A DNA stretch of 64,000 bases from NCBI GenBank assembly GCA_023664325.1, contig JAMPFS010000005.1, positions 1 to 64,000 of the forward strand, read 5' to 3'. Shown here one piece after another: positions 16,334 through 25,342 of the stretch. The stretch is from Clostridium sp. (GTDB lineage: Bacteria > Bacillota > Clostridia > Lachnospirales > Lachnospiraceae). Position numbers and translations under genes: made by a program. Position 1 is the first letter of the stretch. Every line of letters begins with the position of its first letter. The notes below the pieces were generated by a model, which saw nothing but the letters and a program-made list of their open reading frames with translations, was not told the origin of the DNA and did not search any database.

Positions 16334-17596
16334 ATGGCAAAAAGAGACCGTTTATCAGGAAATGAAGCGATTTCCTATGCAATTAAGCAGGTAAACCCTG
16401 ATGTTATGCCGGCATTTCCAATCACACCTTCTACAGAGATCCCACAGTATGTGGCAAATTACATTGCAAATGGTGAGATGGATACGGATTTCATTCCGGT
16501 GGAGAGTGAGCATAGCTCCATGAGCGCAACGATTGGCGCTTCGGCTGCAGGCGCTCGGGCATTGACTGCAACTTCTTCCTGTGGTCTGGCGCTGATGTGG
16601 GAGGAGTTATATGTGGCAGCCTCCAACCGCCTGCCGTTAGCTCTTTGTCTGGTAAACCGCGCACTTTCAGGCCCGATTAACATTAACTGCGACCATTCGG
16701 ATTCTATGGGTGCCAGGGATACGGGATTTATTCAGATTTATGCAGAAAATAACCAGGAAGTATATGATAATTTTGTGCAGGCATACCGCATTTCAGAACA
16801 TAAGGATGTCATGCTCCCGATTATGATCTGTCAGGATGGATTTATTACCTCCCATGCTGTGGAAAATATTGAGCTGTTAGAGGACAGCGATGTTAAAAAT
16901 TTTGTCGGTGAGTACGAACCGGAGAATTTCCTGCTGAATGCAGACCAGCCGATGGCGCTTGGTCCGTATGCTGTTTCCAATTATTATATGGAGACAAAGA
17001 TGGCGCAGAATATTGCGATGCACAATGCCAAAAAAGTGATTGCCGAAGTCGGGAAGGAATTTGGCGCCATGTCAGGAAGAAGCTACGGTTTCTTTGAGGC
17101 ATACCGCATGGAAGATGCCGACTACGCAATGGTTATTATCGGTTCTGCGGCAGGAACGGCAAAAGATGCGGTAGATATCCTGAGAAGCCGGGGCATGAAA
17201 GCAGGGCTTCTGAAGCTTCGTGTGTTCCGCCCATTCCCGGATGAGGAGATTGCGGCAGCGCTGAAAAACTGCAAGGCAGTTGCCATTATGGACAGGAGTG
17301 AGGGCTTCCGGAGCAAAGGCGGTCCGCTGGGTACGGAGATAAAAGCAGCACTCTTCGACCATGCAGCGAATATCCGTGCATTTAACCTGATCTATGGTCT
17401 TGGCGGCCGTGACTTTACTGTGGAAGAGGCAGAGAGTGTCTATAAGGAGTTAGAGGCATATGATAAGGAAGGCAAAGCATTTAGGGAGTACCGTTATGTA
17501 GGGCTTCGCGGTGAGGGATATATGGAAGAAAAAAAGCCGGAGACGGTAGGAACAACCAATATGAGTGGTACTGATTATACAAGTAAAATAAATTAG
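16334..17596 (+). CDS. porA: 2-oxoacid:ferredoxin oxidoreductase, alpha subunit
   Basis: 420 residues. The N-terminal pyrimidine-binding part contains NEAISYAIKQVNPDVMPAFP, ITPSTEIP, VESEHSSMSATIGASAAGAR and the SSCGLALMWEELYVAA region typical of PorA. A C-terminal domain (RVFRPFPDEEIAAAL, MDRSEGFRSKGGPL) completes it. It binds the TPP pyrimidine together with PorB. Two bases separate it from porD. Pyruvate is the likeliest substrate, but VorA- and PorA-type enzymes are hard to separate by eye. Confidence 0.93.
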   Translation: MAKRDRLSGNEAISYAIKQVNPDVMPAFPITPSTEIPQYVANYIANGEMDTDFIPVESEHSSMSATIGASAAGARALTATSSCGLALMWEELYVAASNRLPLALCLVNRALSGPININCDHSDSMGARDTGFIQIYAENNQEVYDNFVQAYRISEHKDVMLPIMICQDGFITSHAVENIELLEDSDVKNFVGEYEPENFLLNADQPMALGPYAVSNYYMETKMAQNIAMHNAKKVIAEVGKEFGAMSGRSYGFFEAYRMEDADYAMVIIGSAAGTAKDAVDILRSRGMKAGLLKLRVFRPFPDEEIAAALKNCKAVAIMDRSEGFRSKGGPLGTEIKAALFDHAANIRAFNLIYGLGGRDFTVEEAESVYKELEAYDKEGKAFREYRYVGLRGEGYMEEKKPETVGTTNMSGTDYTSKIN

Positions 17597-17612
17597 CAGG
17601 AGGCAGTTTGCT

Positions 17613-18548
17613 ATGAGTTACAATTTTAAAGAAGAAATGAACAAACCAGAGCGTCTGGCTCCGGGACATAGAATGTGTGCAGGTTGTGGTGGAACCATTG
17701 CAGTCCGTGCAGTGCTGCGCGCCCTCCATGAGGGTGATAAGGCAGTGGTTGGCAATGCAACCGGGTGTCTGGAAGTATCCACGTTTATGTATCCGTATAC
17801 TTCATACGAGGACAGTTACATCCACAATGCATTTGAGAATGCAGGCGCAACGATGGGTGGCGTAGAGACAGCTTATCGTGTCCTCAAGAGAAAAGGCAAA
17901 ATAAAAGAGGATTACAAGTTCATTACATTTGGTGGTGACGGCGGTACCTATGATATCGGCTTCCAGTCGCTTTCCGGCGCAATGGAGCGCAACCACGATT
18001 TTGTGTATGTGTGCTATGATAACGGCGCCTATATGAATACGGGAATCCAGCGTTCTTCTGCCACACCGATGTATGCTGACACGACAACCACGCCGGTGGG
18101 CAGCCAGTCAAACGGTAAGATGCAAAACCGCAAGGATCTGGCATCCATCATTGCTGCCCATGATGTGCCATATGTGGGTCAGTCTACCCTGCTTGGCAAT
18201 TTTAAGGATCTGCATACAAAAGCAGAAAAAGCGATTTATACAGAGGGAGCATGCTTCTTAAATGTTATGGCGCCATGTCCAAGAGGCTGGAGATATCCGA
18301 CAGAAGATATTATGGAAATATGTAAGTTAGGTGTGGAGACCTGCTACTGGCCGTTATTTGAGGTGGATCATGGAAAATGGATCCTGAACTACGAGCCGAA
18401 GAAGAAACTTCCGATCGAGGATTTCTTAAGACCACAGGGCAGATTCAAACATTTGTTTCAGAAAGGGAATGAAGACCTGATTGTTCAGTTCCAGGAGGAA
18501 GTTGACAGACGCTGGGAGGAATTGCAGTTTCGGTGTTCAAAGTATTAG
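17613..18548 (+). CDS. porB: 2-oxoacid:ferredoxin oxidoreductase, beta (TPP-binding) subunit
   Basis: 311 residues. The iron-sulfur cysteines appear early in MCAGCGG, the TPP phosphate and Mg2+ motif GGDGGTYDIGFQSLSGA lies near residue 107, followed by CYDNGAYMNTG. PCPRGWRYPTED is typical of PorB. It holds the TPP active site. The ribosome binding site is AGGAGG. A terminator ends the operon. Confidence 0.93.
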   Translation: MSYNFKEEMNKPERLAPGHRMCAGCGGTIAVRAVLRALHEGDKAVVGNATGCLEVSTFMYPYTSYEDSYIHNAFENAGATMGGVETAYRVLKRKGKIKEDYKFITFGGDGGTYDIGFQSLSGAMERNHDFVYVCYDNGAYMNTGIQRSSATPMYADTTTTPVGSQSNGKMQNRKDLASIIAAHDVPYVGQSTLLGNFKDLHTKAEKAIYTEGACFLNVMAPCPRGWRYPTEDIMEICKLGVETCYWPLFEVDHGKWILNYEPKKKLPIEDFLRPQGRFKHLFQKGNEDLIVQFQEEVDRRWEELQFRCSKY

Positions 18549-18550
18549 CA

Positions 18551-18580
18551 AAAAGCGGGAGTTATTTCCCGCTTTTTTTT
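18551..18580 (+). terminator. Rho-independent terminator of porGDAB
   Basis: AAAAGCGGGA pairs with TCCCGCTTTT around a short loop, followed by eight Ts. Confidence 0.9.
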
Positions 18581-18708
18581 GCAGTGGAACCGGGATAGGA
18601 TTGTTGCTTGCTGCCGTGCCTGCCCTGCGGAGAGAACGCGCAGCCGGCTTGTGTTAGAACCGATGAAAAATGGGCATACTTTCCGGAGAAGAAGGAGAGT
18701 GGTGAGGG

Positions 18709-19440
18709 ATGAAGGAATTTTTTTGGTTTGAAACGGAGTATCCTGCCGGAAGCGGTTTCGCGCATTTTGGAACGTGCCATCTGGCATGGCTTTTTGTGAT
18801 TGCAGTGTTTGTATGGGCGAGCAGCAAATGGTATTGTAAAAAGGGCGGGGCATTACAGCATAGGGTCAATCGAATCGTAGGGGTTTTGCTTCCGCTTATG
18901 GAGATTTACCGTGATGCAGCGCTTTTTGCCACCGGGTACTGGAATGTGGGATTTTTGCCATTTCACCTGTGCAGTATGGCGCTTTGGATTGCTTTTTTAT
19001 ATGTATTTACCGGATGGCGTTTTTGGGGAGTTATCTATGTTGTGTTATGCATGCCGGGGGCAGCAGCGGCGCTTCTCTTTCCAAACTGGACAGCGTATCC
19101 GTTTTTCAGCTATATGCATATTCATGCATTTCTGGCGCATGGGCTTACGATTGCTTTTGGGATGTGGCTGATTGCTTCGGGGCAGATGGTTCCGAAATGG
19201 AGGGAATACTGGATGGTGGTCTGTTTTGGGGGAATCGGCTTTTTGGCATTGTATCCGCTCAATCAGTGGTTAGGCACGAATTTCTGGTTTCTTGCAGTTC
19301 CGTCTATGGGTTCCCCGCTTGAGTTTATATGGAACCTCACGGGAAATGGGTGGTATCTGCCCGGTTATTTTGTGTTTTGCATGGTGGTGACAGCCTTGTG
19401 GCAGTCAGGAATCTATTTGCTGACGAAAAGAAGAAAATGA
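18709..19440 (+). CDS. YwaF/TMEM164-family integral membrane protein
   Basis: 243 residues with about seven hydrophobic segments. It matches the YwaF (TIGR02206) family through GTCHLAWLFVIAV near the N-terminus, the YRDAALF and LPFHLCSMALWIAFL segments in the middle, and SPLEFIWNLTGNGWY near the end. Human TMEM164 is a distant relative with acyltransferase activity, and the conserved His and Cys residues here (FHLCSM) may be equivalent; function in bacteria is not established. GTGAGGGATG precedes the start. Followed by apt after 160 bp. Confidence 0.8.
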   Translation: MKEFFWFETEYPAGSGFAHFGTCHLAWLFVIAVFVWASSKWYCKKGGALQHRVNRIVGVLLPLMEIYRDAALFATGYWNVGFLPFHLCSMALWIAFLYVFTGWRFWGVIYVVLCMPGAAAALLFPNWTAYPFFSYMHIHAFLAHGLTIAFGMWLIASGQMVPKWREYWMVVCFGGIGFLALYPLNQWLGTNFWFLAVPSMGSPLEFIWNLTGNGWYLPGYFVFCMVVTALWQSGIYLLTKRRK

Positions 19441-19603
19441 TGGAAAATGCAGTTGGCAGGAATGTTCTTTTGGTTTATAATTGAAGAGGATGGATTGCAA
19501 TGCCGGACAGGTTTTGGCAAATCCATACAGAAGAATAAACGGGGAACTGTCTCGCCTGTATTTGAGGTTTTGGCGCGGCAGCCTTTTGTCAGGAGGTTAC
19601 GAT

Positions 19604-20137
19604 ATGCAGGACAGATGTGGAATTGACCAGTATGTGAGAAGTATTCCGGATTTCCCGGAACCGGGTATTATTTTTCGGGATGTTACATCCGTGATTCAGG
19701 ATCCGGAGGGTCTTAAGAAATCCATTGACGGGATGATTGAGAGCCTGAAGGATGTGGATTTTGATGTGGTAATCGGCCCGGAATCGAGAGGCTTTATTTT
19801 TGGAATGCCGGTTGCTTATGCACTGAATAAAGCTTTTGTGCCGGTTCGGAAGAAGGGAAAACTTCCTTGTGAGACGATTGAGAAGGAATATGCATTGGAA
19901 TATGGAACCGCAGTGATTGAAATGCATAAGGATGCAATTAAGCAGGGGGAGAAAGTCGTCATTATAGATGATTTGATTGCTACCGGTGGAACGATTGAGG
20001 CGATTATCGAGATGGTGGAGAGTCTTGGTGGTGAAGTAGTAAAGATTCAGTTTTTGATGGAGCTGGCAGGGCTGAAAGGGAGAGAACGGCTTGCAGGTTA
20101 TGAGATGGATTCCCTGCTGGTCTATGACGGAAAGTAA
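19604..20137 (+). CDS. apt: Adenine phosphoribosyltransferase
   Basis: Salvages adenine with PRPP to give AMP. The 177-residue form starts at ATG 19604 (MQDRCGIDQYVRSIPDFPEP), seven bases after AGGAGG; an in-frame ATG at 19481 would add 41 atypical residues. It shows PGIIFRDVTSVIQDP, the ESRGFIFG loop, RKKGKLP and the PRPP motif VVIIDDLIATGGT near residue 119-131. Length and motifs match Apt. The PH-domain genes follow 36 bp on. Confidence 0.96.
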   Translation: MQDRCGIDQYVRSIPDFPEPGIIFRDVTSVIQDPEGLKKSIDGMIESLKDVDFDVVIGPESRGFIFGMPVAYALNKAFVPVRKKGKLPCETIEKEYALEYGTAVIEMHKDAIKQGEKVVIIDDLIATGGTIEAIIEMVESLGGEVVKIQFLMELAGLKGRERLAGYEMDSLLVYDGK

Positions 20138-20173
20138 AGAAAATACGAATGATTTATGATGAGGAGAGAGACA

Positions 20174-20728
20174 ATGAAATACGAAAAGCTGGGTAAGAAG
20201 GCGCTTGCCTGCATGTATGTGAAAAGTGCCATTTCCTTCTTTGTGATGACAGGGATGGTTTTGATGGTAAACGGAATCTTCAGGGATGAATGGCATGCCG
20301 TTATAAGCTATATTTTATATGGTTTTATTGCATTGGATTTTTTGTATCTGCTGGTGTCTCCGAAAGTCCGCTATGAGCGTTACCGTTACTGCCTGACGGA
20401 AGATGGAATTGAGGTGAGAAAAGGTCTTTTCGTCATCACGACACAGATTGTGCCAATTGAACGCCTCCATAAGATTGAAGTGACAAGCGGGCCTGTGTTT
20501 CGCGCATTTCATCTTGAGGAGGTGTTAGTGACAACGGCAGGTGGGGACTTGAGGGTTTCATACCTTGATAAAGAGGTGGCAGAGCGTATTTCTTCCTATT
20601 TGAAAAAGCGGATTAATGCAATCGTGGTTGAGGAGCGGAATGATGCAAATGCCGCTATACAGGCGAAAGAGAGTGTCTTAACGGAAAAGCCGCAGGCAGA
20701 AAGCGAGGTGGCAGATGGAGAAGCATGA
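20174..20728 (+). CDS. Bacterial PH-domain membrane protein (YdbS-like)
   Basis: 184 residues: two hydrophobic segments near the N-terminus (FFVMTGMVLMVNGIF and ISYILYGFIALDFLYLLV), then one bPH_2 (DUF304) domain with YRYCLTEDGIEVRKGLFVI, TQIVPIERLHKIEV and the VLVTTAGGDLRVSYLDK strand. It resembles Bacillus YdbS, which is paired with YdbT. The start at ATG 20174 has GAGGAGAG upstream. It overlaps the following gene by 14 bases, so the two products are probably partners. YdbST is linked to resistance to antimicrobial peptides in Bacillus. Confidence 0.85.
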   Translation: MKYEKLGKKALACMYVKSAISFFVMTGMVLMVNGIFRDEWHAVISYILYGFIALDFLYLLVSPKVRYERYRYCLTEDGIEVRKGLFVITTQIVPIERLHKIEVTSGPVFRAFHLEEVLVTTAGGDLRVSYLDKEVAERISSYLKKRINAIVVEERNDANAAIQAKESVLTEKPQAESEVADGEA

Positions 20729-22226
20729 ATTCAGATGCCATTACAGTGTGGTATTTGAAAATCTTGGCCGTGTATTTTGGCTGGTTGTCATCTGTTGTGT
20801 AGGGGAGTTCAACGAGATGGCAGATACAGTGATGGATGTGGTGAATGGAGAGGTTCATGCAGTTGATGTTTTGATTGCGTTTGGAGTCCTGTTTGCCATT
20901 ATATGCATCAGTTTTCTGGTGGAGAATATTATATGGGCAAAGACATGGATTTCCATTGAGGAGGATGCGGTTGTCATAGAAAAAAGAACGCTCAACCGGA
21001 AGAAAAACACGATTGGCATGAAGAACATTTCCAATATTAATTTGGAGCAGAATATCTTTGAGAGGATGATGAACACTTATAAGATTAAGTTAGATACCAA
21101 TTCAAAGACAACAGCAGACTCGACCGATGTTAAGATTGTGCTTGCAAAGGATAAGGCGGAATGGTTTCAGCGGCAGGTGATGGAGCATATGCAAAACGTT
21201 ACCGGAGAACAGGTGAGTCTTGTGGAAGAGGAGATGGCAGATTATGATGTCAACTATTCGGCAAGGGATATTGTCTGGCACTGCATCTATACGGTAAATG
21301 TTTTCAGTGTGCTTATTTTGCTTGGAATCGTAATTGGCGCGGTGGCAGGAATCCGGCTCCTTCGCACCGGTCAGATTTTACTGGATGGCATTGTTCATGC
21401 AATTGGCGGCCTTTTAGTCGTGGCGGCTGTGCTGTTTAGCGTGGTACAGAGTCTGGTCAGGGATTTTTTTGTATATTACGGATTCCGGGCAAAACGGAAG
21501 GGCAATAAGATCTATCTGACATATGGATTGCTAAAAAAGCGCAAATATGTACTCGCAGTGGATAAAATTAATGCCGTAGAGGTGATTTCCCCGCTCGTGT
21601 CAAGGATATTGAAAAGGCAGTATGTGAAGCTCGTGTGCGTTGGCGTGGGGGATGAAGAAAATGAGAACTCCATGCTTTTGCTTTCCGGTACCAAAGAGGA
21701 GATGCATAAAAATCTTTCTGTGCTTTTGCCGGAGTTTACATTAGAGGAGGGCGGAGTGATCCGGAGGAACCGGCTATCCATTTTTTCGGAGTTGCCCGGC
21801 AAGGTTCTCTATTTTGCGGTTTTGATTGCGCTGATGGCAGCGCTTGGTTATAAGAATGTGCTTCAGCTTCCAACGGCAGGAATTTATCTGATCTATGCAG
21901 CGGGAATTTTCCTCATGCTGTTATCTGTGCTTAGAACGGTTATGTTTTTTCGGACGGAAGGGCTTAAGATCGGTGAAAATGAACTGATTGTGATAAAAGG
22001 CTCGTATGAGAAAAATATGACATGGATTCCTTATCAAAAGATTCAGCAGATGGAGTATCGTGAGGGGCCAATTGCAAGACATTTCGGTCTGGCTGCCGGC
22101 AAAGTACATATTCTGGCGACAGCCTTAGATGCGGTACATGCAATTACCTATGTCAAAAAAGAGTTTTACGAACAGATTGCAGAACAAATACTGAACAGAG
22201 GAAATGCAGACCGTATATCGGGATAG
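20715..22226 (+). CDS. PH-domain membrane protein (YdbT-like)
   Basis: 503 residues with repeated units of paired membrane helices followed by bPH_2 domains. The PH-like segments are visible at EEDAVVIEKRTLNRKKNTIG, GNKIYLTYGLLKKRKYVLAV and GENELIVIKGSYEKNMTWIP, the last followed by YQKIQQMEYREGPIARHFG. This is the YdbT arrangement. GAGGTGG lies inside the upstream gene. The pair is likely a membrane complex; no catalytic residues are evident. Confidence 0.85.
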   Translation: MEKHEFRCHYSVVFENLGRVFWLVVICCVGEFNEMADTVMDVVNGEVHAVDVLIAFGVLFAIICISFLVENIIWAKTWISIEEDAVVIEKRTLNRKKNTIGMKNISNINLEQNIFERMMNTYKIKLDTNSKTTADSTDVKIVLAKDKAEWFQRQVMEHMQNVTGEQVSLVEEEMADYDVNYSARDIVWHCIYTVNVFSVLILLGIVIGAVAGIRLLRTGQILLDGIVHAIGGLLVVAAVLFSVVQSLVRDFFVYYGFRAKRKGNKIYLTYGLLKKRKYVLAVDKINAVEVISPLVSRILKRQYVKLVCVGVGDEENENSMLLLSGTKEEMHKNLSVLLPEFTLEEGGVIRRNRLSIFSELPGKVLYFAVLIALMAALGYKNVLQLPTAGIYLIYAAGIFLMLLSVLRTVMFFRTEGLKIGENELIVIKGSYEKNMTWIPYQKIQQMEYREGPIARHFGLAAGKVHILATALDAVHAITYVKKEFYEQIAEQILNRGNADRISG

Positions 22227-22342
22227 GCTGTTTTCCATATGGGAGAGGTGGACATATATCGGGTAACTGAATACATTTTCAGCTTGTGAAAATGTTTGAA
22301 ATACGTTAAAATGTGTATCAGGGAAGAAAAGGAGGAAAAACT

Positions 22343-22864
22343 ATGTCAAGTGTAATGTATGTGGTGTGCTGGTTATTGCTTGCAGCAATTTTTATTGTGA
22401 TAGAGATTATTTCTCTGGGGCTTACCACTATCTGGTTTGCAGGTGGAGCATTTATTGCAGCGCTGGCAGGACTGGCTGGGGCCAATCTGATTGTGCAGGT
22501 TGTTTTGTTTGCAGTGGTATCCGTTGCGCTGTTAGTGCTGACAAGACCGCTTGCCAAGAAGTATTTGGACTCCCGGACAGAGAAGACCAATGCAGAGGCA
22601 TTAATCGGGCAGAATGCAGTCGTATTGGAAGAGGTCAATAACCTGTTGGGAACCGGCAGGGCAAAAATCAACGGCATGGAATGGACAGCAAGATCTCAGG
22701 ATGATGCGGTTATGATTCCGGAGGGGGCAGTGGCAAGCATTGTTGAGATTCAGGGTGTTAAGCTGATTTTGCAAAAAGTGTCAGGAAAGCCGGAAGACAT
22801 AGCCAATTCCGGTGAGAATGAGGCGGCAGCAACCATGCAGCCGGATGACATTCAAATTGTTTAG
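22343..22864 (+). CDS. NfeD family protein
   Basis: 173 residues. The N-terminal third is hydrophobic with about three membrane segments (VCWLLLAAIFIVIEIISLGL, IWFAGGAFIAALAGLA and the next). Residues about 95-150 form the NfeD OB-fold (ALIGQNAVVLEEV, GRAKINGMEWTARSQ, VVEIQGVKLIL-like strand). The partner in NfeD operons is an SPFH protein, found here 23 bp downstream. Start ATG 22343, eight bases after GGAGG. Confidence 0.92.
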   Translation: MSSVMYVVCWLLLAAIFIVIEIISLGLTTIWFAGGAFIAALAGLAGANLIVQVVLFAVVSVALLVLTRPLAKKYLDSRTEKTNAEALIGQNAVVLEEVNNLLGTGRAKINGMEWTARSQDDAVMIPEGAVASIVEIQGVKLILQKVSGKPEDIANSGENEAAATMQPDDIQIV

Positions 22865-22887
22865 GCATATATGGAAGGAGATTGATT

Positions 22888-23823
22888 ATGGGAACAGGAT
22901 TCGTTGGGTTTGTTTTTTTCATTTTGTTTGTGGTGGTTATTGTGGTATTGAGCAGTATCCGTATTGTACCGCAGGCGCATGCGTATGTTATTGAGCGGTT
23001 GGGGACCTATACAGGCACCTGGTCAGTAGGTTTTCATTTAAAGATGCCGCTTTTGGATAAGGTGGCAAAGCGTGTAACCTTAAAAGAGCAGGTTGTGGAT
23101 TTTGCTCCGCAGCCGGTTATCACAAAGGATAATGTTACCATGCGGATTGACACGGTAGTCTTTTTCCAGATTACCGATCCAAAGCTGTTTTGCTACGGTG
23201 TGGAAAATCCGATTATGGCGATTGAAAATCTGACCGCTACGACACTGCGTAACATTATCGGTGATTTGGAGTTAGACCAGACGCTTACATCCAGAGAGAC
23301 GATTAACACAAAAATGCGGGCAACGCTTGACGAGGCGACTGATCCGTGGGGAATTAAGGTAAACCGTGTAGAGCTTAAAAATATTATTCCGCCGGCGGCT
23401 ATTCAGGATGCGATGGAGAAACAGATGAAGGCAGAGCGTGAAAGACGTGAGCAGATTCTGATTGCAGAGGGTGAGAAAAAGTCAGCAATTCTCCGTGCGG
23501 AAGGTCATAAGGAATCCGTTATCTTAGAGGCGGAGGCTGAGAAGCAGTCAGCGATTCTTCGCGCGGAAGCTAAGAAAGAAGCGACGATCCGTGAGGCGGA
23601 AGGCCAGGCAGAGGCAATTCTTGCAATCCAGCAGGCGAATGCAGATGGTATCAAACTGTTAAATGAATCTGCGCCAAGCGGTCAGGTGATCCAGTTAAAG
23701 AGCTTAGAGGCATTTTCAAAGGCGGCAGATGGAAAGGCGACCAAGATTATTATCCCTTCTGAGATTCAAGGGCTGGCAGGTCTTGCTAAGTCTGTTGTGG
23801 AGGTTGCTGCAAACGAACAATAG
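22888..23823 (+). CDS. SPFH/band-7 (stomatin-like, QmcA-type) membrane protein
   Basis: 311 residues: an N-terminal membrane anchor (FVFFILFVVVIVVLSSIRIV), an SPFH domain from about 25 to 190 (VIERLGTYTGTWSVGFHLKM, ENLTATTLRNIIGDLELDQ, WGIKVNRVELKNI), and a long charged coiled coil with repeated ILRAEG/ILEAEAEK units before a C-terminal SLEAFSKAADGKATKIIIP motif. Such proteins oligomerise into membrane microdomain scaffolds. Start ATG 22888 after AAGGAG. It forms an operon with NfeD, and the OB-fold of NfeD is known to bind SPFH oligomers. Confidence 0.94.
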   Translation: MGTGFVGFVFFILFVVVIVVLSSIRIVPQAHAYVIERLGTYTGTWSVGFHLKMPLLDKVAKRVTLKEQVVDFAPQPVITKDNVTMRIDTVVFFQITDPKLFCYGVENPIMAIENLTATTLRNIIGDLELDQTLTSRETINTKMRATLDEATDPWGIKVNRVELKNIIPPAAIQDAMEKQMKAERERREQILIAEGEKKSAILRAEGHKESVILEAEAEKQSAILRAEAKKEATIREAEGQAEAILAIQQANADGIKLLNESAPSGQVIQLKSLEAFSKAADGKATKIIIPSEIQGLAGLAKSVVEVAANEQ

Positions 23824-23849
23824 CGTATTGTAATGGGAAGACAGATAGG

Positions 23850-23900
23850 AACTGTTCCACCGGGGTAAATATTCTTTTGTACCCGGTGGGGCAGTTTTTT
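23850..23900 (+). terminator. Rho-independent terminator after the SPFH gene
   Basis: AACTG and CCACCGGGGTA pair with TACCCGGTGG and CAGTT, followed by a T run. The two arms flank a 12-base loop. Confidence 0.85.
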
Positions 23901-24006
23901 GCTTTTTGGGTAGACGGTGGGGAAATAATAATTTATAATAGTGAATGAGAGAAAAGAATGGTAATGTTTGGAAGATACAGGCATTGTAGATTATGGAGGA
24001 TACAGA

Positions 24007-25329
24007 ATGAAGTGGAATATCGAAAAGAAGTATTTGCGGGTGGGATGTATTTCGTTGGCTGTCATTGTACTGGCGCTGTTGTTTAATTATTTGTTGCAGC
24101 ATAATACGGATATGGCAAGTTTTAAAGCGACGGTAAAAGGTACGATGTGGCCGATTGTGATGGGGTGTGCGCTGGCATATCTGCTAAATCCTGTCCTGCA
24201 TTTTTTTGAGGACTATTTTTTTATTCCGCTGGGAAAGGTATTTTATAAGAATCCCGAAAAAGAGAACAAAAAAAGAAAATTAGCAAGAGCGCTGGCTATT
24301 TTGTGTACGGTTATCTTTCTTCTTGTCATTGTGGTTGGCGGTTTATATATGGTTATTCCGCAGGTATATCAGTCTTTGTTAAAAATCGTGACGGATGCTC
24401 CGTTTTATTATGATGAGATCCAGTCATGGGTCAATTCGTTAAATCCGGAAAAATCAGAGTTCAGCCGCTATCTGCTGATGGGAATTGACAGGGTGTACTC
24501 CCAGGCAATTGACTATTTGAACAAAGATATTTTGCCGAATATGGATAAGATTGTAGCCGGTGTTACATCCGGAATTGTGGGTGGCCTCAAGCTGATTTTG
24601 AATGTAGTGCTGGCGCTGATTATTTCGGTTTATGTCATGGCAGGGAAGGAAAACCTGATCAGTGTGGCGAAGAAGCTTGTGTACAGTATTTTCAGTGTCA
24701 AGAATGCAAATAAAGTCTTAGATGGCATGCGTTACGCAAACCAGGTGTTTGGAGGCTTTGTAAATGGCAAGATTATTGATTCTTTCATTATTGGCGCGAT
24801 TTGTTATGTCTTTATGGTGATTGTGGATTTTGACTATACAGTGCTGATTAGCATTGTTATCGGTGTCACGAATGTCATTCCATATTTTGGCCCATTTATC
24901 GGCGCTATTCCGAGCAGTTTAATTCTGCTTATGGTCGATCCGAAACAGGGAATTATTTTTGCCATTTTTGTAATTATATTGCAACAGGTGGATGGCAATA
25001 TTATCGGACCGATGATTCTGGGGGATCGGTTAAAGCTTTCGAGTATGTGGATTCTTTTTGCAATTTTGGTAGGCGGCGGCTTTTTTGGCGTGATTGGCAT
25101 GATACTTGGCGCACCGTGCTTTGCCTGCATTTATACCCTGGTAAGCACCATATGCAAAAGCAGGCTTGAGGAGAAAAAACTTCCTACAGATACCAATGCT
25201 TACTATGGGATTGAGAGTATTGTATCGGAAAATGGGATCAATGTGATAAAAGAACGCAAGAGAAGACAGGAAAAGGAAGAAAAGCAGAAGGAAGAAAGCA
25301 CCAACACGGATGAAGATTCACAGAAATAG
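24007..25329 (+). CDS. AI-2E family transporter-type membrane protein
   Basis: 440 residues of the PF01594 family (TqsA, YtvI and others). Hydrophobic segments near 10-30, 40-60, 85-110, 195-220 and several after 260 give about eight helices. The family block VTNVIPYFGPFIGAIPS and the QQVDGNIIGPMILG motif are present. The charged C-terminal tail (about 40 residues rich in Glu and Lys) is cytosolic. Start ATG 24007, six bases after GGAGGA. Substrates vary in this family (AI-2, Na+/H+) and none can be assigned. Confidence 0.9.
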   Translation: MKWNIEKKYLRVGCISLAVIVLALLFNYLLQHNTDMASFKATVKGTMWPIVMGCALAYLLNPVLHFFEDYFFIPLGKVFYKNPEKENKKRKLARALAILCTVIFLLVIVVGGLYMVIPQVYQSLLKIVTDAPFYYDEIQSWVNSLNPEKSEFSRYLLMGIDRVYSQAIDYLNKDILPNMDKIVAGVTSGIVGGLKLILNVVLALIISVYVMAGKENLISVAKKLVYSIFSVKNANKVLDGMRYANQVFGGFVNGKIIDSFIIGAICYVFMVIVDFDYTVLISIVIGVTNVIPYFGPFIGAIPSSLILLMVDPKQGIIFAIFVIILQQVDGNIIGPMILGDRLKLSSMWILFAILVGGGFFGVIGMILGAPCFACIYTLVSTICKSRLEEKKLPTDTNAYYGIESIVSENGINVIKERKRRQEKEEKQKEESTNTDEDSQK

Positions 25330-25342
25330 GAAGGTAAAGAAT

